Part shown: in pieces, positions 59,647 to 64,000 of the stretch | Layout: each line of letters begins with the position of its first letter | Position numbering within the stretch: the first letter of the stretch is position 1 | From: Anthopleura xanthogrammica | Taxonomy: Eukaryota > Cnidaria > Anthozoa > Actiniaria > Actiniidae | Direction of reading: 5' to 3' | NCBI GenBank assembly: GCA_964019055.1 | Contig: OZ025213.1 | Location: forward strand, 3,941,722 to 4,005,721 | DNA length: 64,000 nucleotides | The notes under the pieces: model-generated | The model's input: the letters and a program-made list of their open reading frames with translations, nothing else | The model's database searches: none | What the model was told of the DNA's origin: nothing | Translations under genes and position numbers: made by a program

Positions 59647-59834
59647 TGGTTCCAAAAAGTATCCATACCCCACCATGGAGGAAATTAGAAAATCCTAGAG
59701 GGTGGGGGGGGGGGGGGGCGGTCAGAGAAAGAAAAATTACGAGATTTGTCTGCAAGAAAATTGGAAATTCAAGAGGGTTGGGTAGATCCTTTTTCGAATA
59801 TCTTCCATTGTGGGTATGGATATTTTTTGGAACC
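59647..59834. mobile_element. MITE with GGTTCCAAAAAGTATCC ends
   Basis: Ends GGTTCCAAAAAGTATCCATA and TATGGATATTTTTTGGAACC are inverted repeats with one or two mismatches, surrounding a poly-G tract. Confidence 0.8.
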
Positions 59835-60285
59835 ACACAATGTCAACTTACTAGCAGTTTTCTGTAATAATGAATCCTTACTAAAACATTTCTATTAATA
59901 CAAAATTAATAATAGGAAATTTTAAAGAACATGAAATTCTGTATCAGAGAAATTAAATTTTACCTATTAGTATAGCAATAAATTATCTGAGGATTGTTAT
60001 CCTTTAAATATCATATAGACAGCTAGTCTACAGGTATCTTTAGAAGACTTTGAATAATTTTTAGAATATCAATTATTAAGCTTCATGGTTAAATTATGAG
60101 CTATTTTATTTAAGTTATTTTTAATATCAAAATAATGTAAACCTGTCTAAATTTTGTTACAGTTTAATTATAAATCTTTGTGAGATGCTTTAATTAATGT
60201 TCTTTTGCAGAAAACATCAAAGCTAACAATTTTTTTTAACTCGATCTTTCAGGAACAAAAATTTGGAACAATAATATAGATGCTA

Positions 60286-60512
60286 AGCCCAGTTCAGCCA
60301 TCAAACTTTTGCCTCATGGAATCTAATTGCCTTTTTGAGTGCTGTTTTCCCTTAAACTAGTAGAAGTATGTAGACCAAACTTAACACATATCATCTCCTC
60401 GAGCTAAGCAAAAGAGCTGATGTCATATGGTAGTTTTTGGTGTTTTCATAGCCACTTGCCCCAAAGGCAATTAGATTCGACACGGCAAAAGTTTTACATC
60501 TGAACTGGGACT
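60286..60512. mobile_element. MITE with about 48-bp imperfect ends
   Basis: Left AAGCCCAGTTCAGCCATCAA...GAATCTAATTGCCTTT and right AAAGGCAATTAGATTCGACA...TCTGAACTGGGACT are inverted repeats. Confidence 0.75.
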
Positions 60513-61028
60513 AACTGTTTTCCTTTACTTAGCTAATGTTTGTAATAATTAATGTATTTTAGGTATATATTTCAATGGTTCAGAGAAATAATTAATGCTG
60601 TTATAACAGTTAGGACACACTTTTATTGTGATAAAATTGTTTAGTTGGCAAATTAAGAAAAATTAAAATAATGATAAATAATGCAGATGATAGTGAATTG
60701 AATTGTTGTTTGTATTGTCTGACAAAGCAAGAACCCATAAAGCAAGTTAGTAGAAGTGTTATATTTTTCGGTTGATTGTGTCATAAATGCTTAGACTCGA
60801 CATTATTAAAAAAGATTAAAAACTATGTAAACATATTATATGATTGAGATAAAACGGTAATGGAAGACATTGCAGATTACTTTCCAATGATTTATCCAAA
60901 ATCAGTAAACATATATTTTTTTTCATGGCTTTTTGAAAAAAAAAATTTCTAAAAGTTAATTCCAATGTTAAAGAATTTAAGGAAATAATCAAGTGACATG
61001 TATTAATTAGGTTAACAATTAAAGCTTT

Positions 61029-61249
61029 TAATAGGTCTCTTCACAGTTCCCTGTGCTATCTTGAAAGGTAGCTGTGCCTTTGCATCAAAGCAAGATGAAC
61101 GGTGAGCTTGCAATGATAGAGACCTTTTTTAACACCTCGGACAATTATTCACATGTCTCTGTCATTGCAAGCTCACTGTTTCTCTTGCTTCGATGCAAAG
61201 CCACGGCTACCTTTCAAGATGGTGCAGGGAACTGTAAAGGGGACTATTG
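61029..61249. mobile_element. Long-palindrome MITE (copy 2; copy 1 at 31123-31343)
   Basis: Arms carry TATCTTGAAAGGTAGCTGTG and its complement CTACCTTTCAAGATGGTG, plus TTGCAATGATAGAGACC in inverted pairs. The central AACACCTCGGACAATTATTC is the reverse complement of the core in copy 1. Confidence 0.85.
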
Positions 61250-62160
61250 GCAATCACCGAGATCATCAAACCATATATTATTAAGTCTGCAATTTTAGTT
61301 GTCAACCTGCAAAGTGTTCAGAAAATGAATCAAGCAAGTGAGTGACCTAACAAATGACGAAAATCAATCAGATTGTAATGATTTATTGTTGTGTTTATTT
61401 TTTAATTAAATTGATCTTTTAGTTTACTTATTGAATTTGCTGAGTCAATAATTTCAATCTGTTATTTTTTTTAAATCATGTCTTTTTAAAATTTATAAAA
61501 TTTTACTTTGTTGCTTGATTACAGACACAGAGCGAGCCTTGTCTTATTCTAAATATGCTTACAAAATACTAACAGTAAGGGGAAAAAATGCACAACTCCA
61601 ACAATAGTATAAAAAATATTCTATGCACAAAATTAATTCATGGCTAACCCTGAGTAACAGAGTCTTAAACTGAAGTATTTTAATTCCGGTTTTTTTTTCA
61701 ACATTTCTATTTCATTTGGAAATTAAGTGGTCTGGGTTTTCAGCTTTGTGGACAAAAGACTTGTAAGGTTTTAATGTGTTTTAAATAAGTCTCATAACAT
61801 TAAAGTCTTACACAATGGCATATTAAGTTTAATTAAAGGCAATAAATGTTTTACCCATTGTTTAACATGTATTACAACATGCATTATTCATATTCCTGGC
61901 AGCCTTTCACAGCTGGTTCAATTTGTAATTATAAATGTGTCTGACATCTTTTGTTATACATGAATTAATTTAGTATGTGGTCATATCCAACACCCATAGT
62001 TTTACTTCAATTTTTATGGTTTTAATTCAATTTTTGTCACTTGAAAATTGTACCTTTTCTTATTTTATTGGAAATTTCTTGGTCTGTTTACTGCCATTAA
62101 TGGATTCTAAATTTTCAATAGCAATTGTAATACTTGACCTCAAGCAATGTTATTTTTCTA

Positions 62161-62291
62161 GAGTGCAAACAGTATATCCGTGAAACATTATTTATACTTA
62201 ATAGTACAATTTTAAGCAAATTCTATTGTTTAATTAGCAATATTTTGTGCTATTTAGTAATTTGTATTTCACGGATATACTGTTTGCACTC
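62161..62291. mobile_element. MITE, TIR family GAGTGCAAACAGTATATCC (copy 2)
   Basis: Perfect inverted ends GAGTGCAAACAGTATATCCG / CGGATATACTGTTTGCACTC, flanked by TA on both sides. This copy is better preserved than 4139-4282. Confidence 0.88.
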
Positions 62292-62541
62292 TAGCAATTC
62301 AATTTGATTTTAAAATGTGTGTTTTAGAATATAAAAGTGAATATAAATGGGATTAAGGATTTTTTGTTTCATTTTTGGATTTCTTTAGGGTTAAATGAAA
62401 TTCAAAAACATAATTTTTGAACTCAGCATTTCTATAACCATTATATTTGTGAATTAAGAACAATCACAGGAACACGTGGGTACTTACTACAGGACATTTT
62501 GTTCCATATGTATTCCATCACAATTTTTTTCATCCAGGAAC

Positions 62542-62702
62542 AATAGACCTCTTTACCTTCGTTGTTTATTGAGGCCATTTCAGACGATGTGATGCCACTC
62601 TTGGGAGTTGATTCTTTCATGTGTAAATATTTTAACGAGAGAAGATTTCTCAAGGAAATGACATGCGGTCTGAAATTTGTATGCGAAGGTAAAGAGGTCT
62701 AT
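62542..62702. mobile_element. MITE with AATAGACCTCTTTACCTTCG ends
   Basis: Inverted ends AATAGACCTCTTTACCTTCG and CGAAGGTAAAGAGGTCTAT, essentially perfect over 19 bp. Inside is GACATGCGGTCTGAAATTTG, related to the inner motif of 42196-42389. Confidence 0.8.
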
Positions 62703-63289
62703 CGTGGTAAATTTGCTTCCAAAAATGGTATAATGAGCCTTCACCCAGAAGCTTGCTTAACGCTACGCATACCTCTTGATGGGATTTTTACGTGTCATTC
62801 CAGTTTTATGGGTGATATACCCTAAATGATCTTGTATGCGAGGGTATGCAGCGAGCGTGGTGTTGACGTCATACCGTGACCTCATCAGGATTTATGACGT
62901 TTTTCCTGGGTTTAATGATCCAAAGTTTTCCTTCCAAATTATGGGAGTGTGAATAACAGAATCATACTAGTAATTTACTCAAACTAATAACGTATAGAAG
63001 GAAGGCTACTTCCAACGAACACCCTTTCGGAAGTTTTCTTACCCGGAAGTATTTTATGATACTCGCATGACGGCTTGATTCGCCAAACGAGAGCTAAGTT
63101 AAAAGTAGATAAATCTAATAGTGTCAGTGGCTACTTTATACTGCTACTCCTATATATGTGTTTTGTACACAAAGAAGAAATGCCAGATACTGGTTGAATG
63201 TTTCAATTTTAATACTTAAGCGTCTAAGATTTCGCCGCTCAACGGCATCATCAAAGGCAAAGTGTTTTTTATATTTACTAGTTTTGTTT

Positions 63290-63480
63290 CAGTGGCGGAT
63301 TTAGGGGGTAGTCATGACAACTAGGTTACCCGTGACCCGCCCATCCCTTTTAAGCTTGGAATTAGTTGGTTAGTATAAACAAACTATTGTAGATGACTAA
63401 AAAGGTTCATCTTCTTGATTTTGAGACCCCCTCCCCCTTAATTACTCAAAATCCAAGATCCGCCCATGTGTTTAGACCAC
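63290..63480. mobile_element. hAT-like short element
   Basis: Ends CAGTGGCGGATTTAGGGGG and GATCCGCCCATGTG form an imperfect inverted repeat of hAT style. Non-coding. Confidence 0.55.
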
Positions 63481-64000
63481 AATATACCACTTTCGATAGT
63501 GCTTTTTATTTGAATTTCAAATTTAATCGATACCCTGAAACGACCTAGCCGGCTAACTCACAGATCGCTGAAATTGGTACTTAGCGCAATTAGGTTTTTC
63601 GGAGGGAGAAAAATTGCGGAGAACTCAGAGAAAAACGAAACAATGGAAAGACCTAACTCTACTCAATCGTGATGCCAGGAATATCCTTGACCTCAGAGGT
63701 GAGAGGCGAGTGCACTACTACTACGCCACCCTTGATCATGATTTCACCCCTACAAGCAGTTTAGGGAGGAAACCCTCTACGGACAGGGGAATTACAGGCA
63801 GCTCTACGCACGCACGAGTTTGGGAATCAATCCCCGGTCGCATCGGCAAGGGGCTAGTGCTGTCATTTTATTATTCCATTTTAAAAAGACTCGTAGATAC
63901 TAATAAACTCTTTCAGAAAAAAATACGCGTGGGTACTTATCGAAAGTAAGACCAACTGCAATAAATTAAAAAACAAGCAGAGTGCATTTCCACTTAATCA

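Larger units (their letters stand above)
58116..64000. other. Gene-poor right end of window
   Basis: After the cyclase 3' UTR no coding gene is recognised over 5.9 kb. It holds a hAT-like element (58317-58635), inverted-repeat elements at 59647-59834, 60286-60512, 61029-61249, 62161-62291, 62542-62702 and 63290-63480, and AT-rich filler. A 111-codon frame at 63614-63949 has no recognisable domain. Confidence 0.6.

Noticed and set aside
63614..63949. 111-codon frame near the right edge
   Set aside because: No recognisable domain, begins inside repeat-like sequence; possibly the edge of a gene or repeat outside the window, not callable.

Overview
This is nuclear DNA from an animal, most likely an anthozoan cnidarian (hexacoral or coral type). 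The genes are intron-rich with GT/AG splice sites and the background is AT-rich. Miniature inverted-repeat elements are very dense. One gene looks like the PAN/apple plus fibrinogen-like 'skeletal organic matrix protein 5-like' family of corals. The species call is inference. Exon models were built by hand from splice signals, reading-frame phase and protein similarity recalled from memory; no search was run.

Layout. 1-1715: the 3' part of an SLC16-type (monocarboxylate transporter-like) gene, plus strand. 3555-4764: a small three-exon gene of unknown function, minus strand. 5801-8989: a secreted PAN/apple and fibrinogen-like protein gene, minus strand, incomplete in the middle. 8990-11884: repeats and hairpins. 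11885-15764: a complete second SLC16-like gene, a paralogue of the first with matching exon sizes. 15765-20247: a repeat island with two long TIR elements, one holding an intact fragment of a LINE endonuclease. 20248-27153: a six-domain-region, five-exon single-pass mucin-like membrane protein gene with a large 36-bp minisatellite; two identical tRNA-Thr(AGT)-like genes lie in an intron. 29378-31802: a TFPT-like coiled coil joined to an HMG box, resembling INO80 subunit Nhp10. 33294-47617: coronin-7 (29 exons, 932 aa). 49505-51552: UFM1, minus strand. 52657-58115: adenylyl cyclase type 9-like, almost all in one exon. 58116-64000: no gene recognised, only repeats.

The genes do not form one pathway. 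They are housekeeping and signalling genes (actin and Golgi coronin, ubiquitin-like modifier, cAMP synthesis, chromatin remodelling), two transporters and two cell-surface or secreted proteins. UFM1 and the cyclase are divergent with about 1.1 kb between start codons. Coronin-7 and the type 9 cyclase are close neighbours here and also lie near each other on human 16p13.3, which suggests old linkage.

The most unusual signals are: an exon-intron boundary of coronin-7 amplified into six copies of the same 5' splice site; a truncated but open LINE endonuclease frame enclosed by DNA-transposon ends; a terminal exon homogenised between the two transporter genes; a UFM1 start codon split by an intron; and the TFPT/HMG-box architecture.
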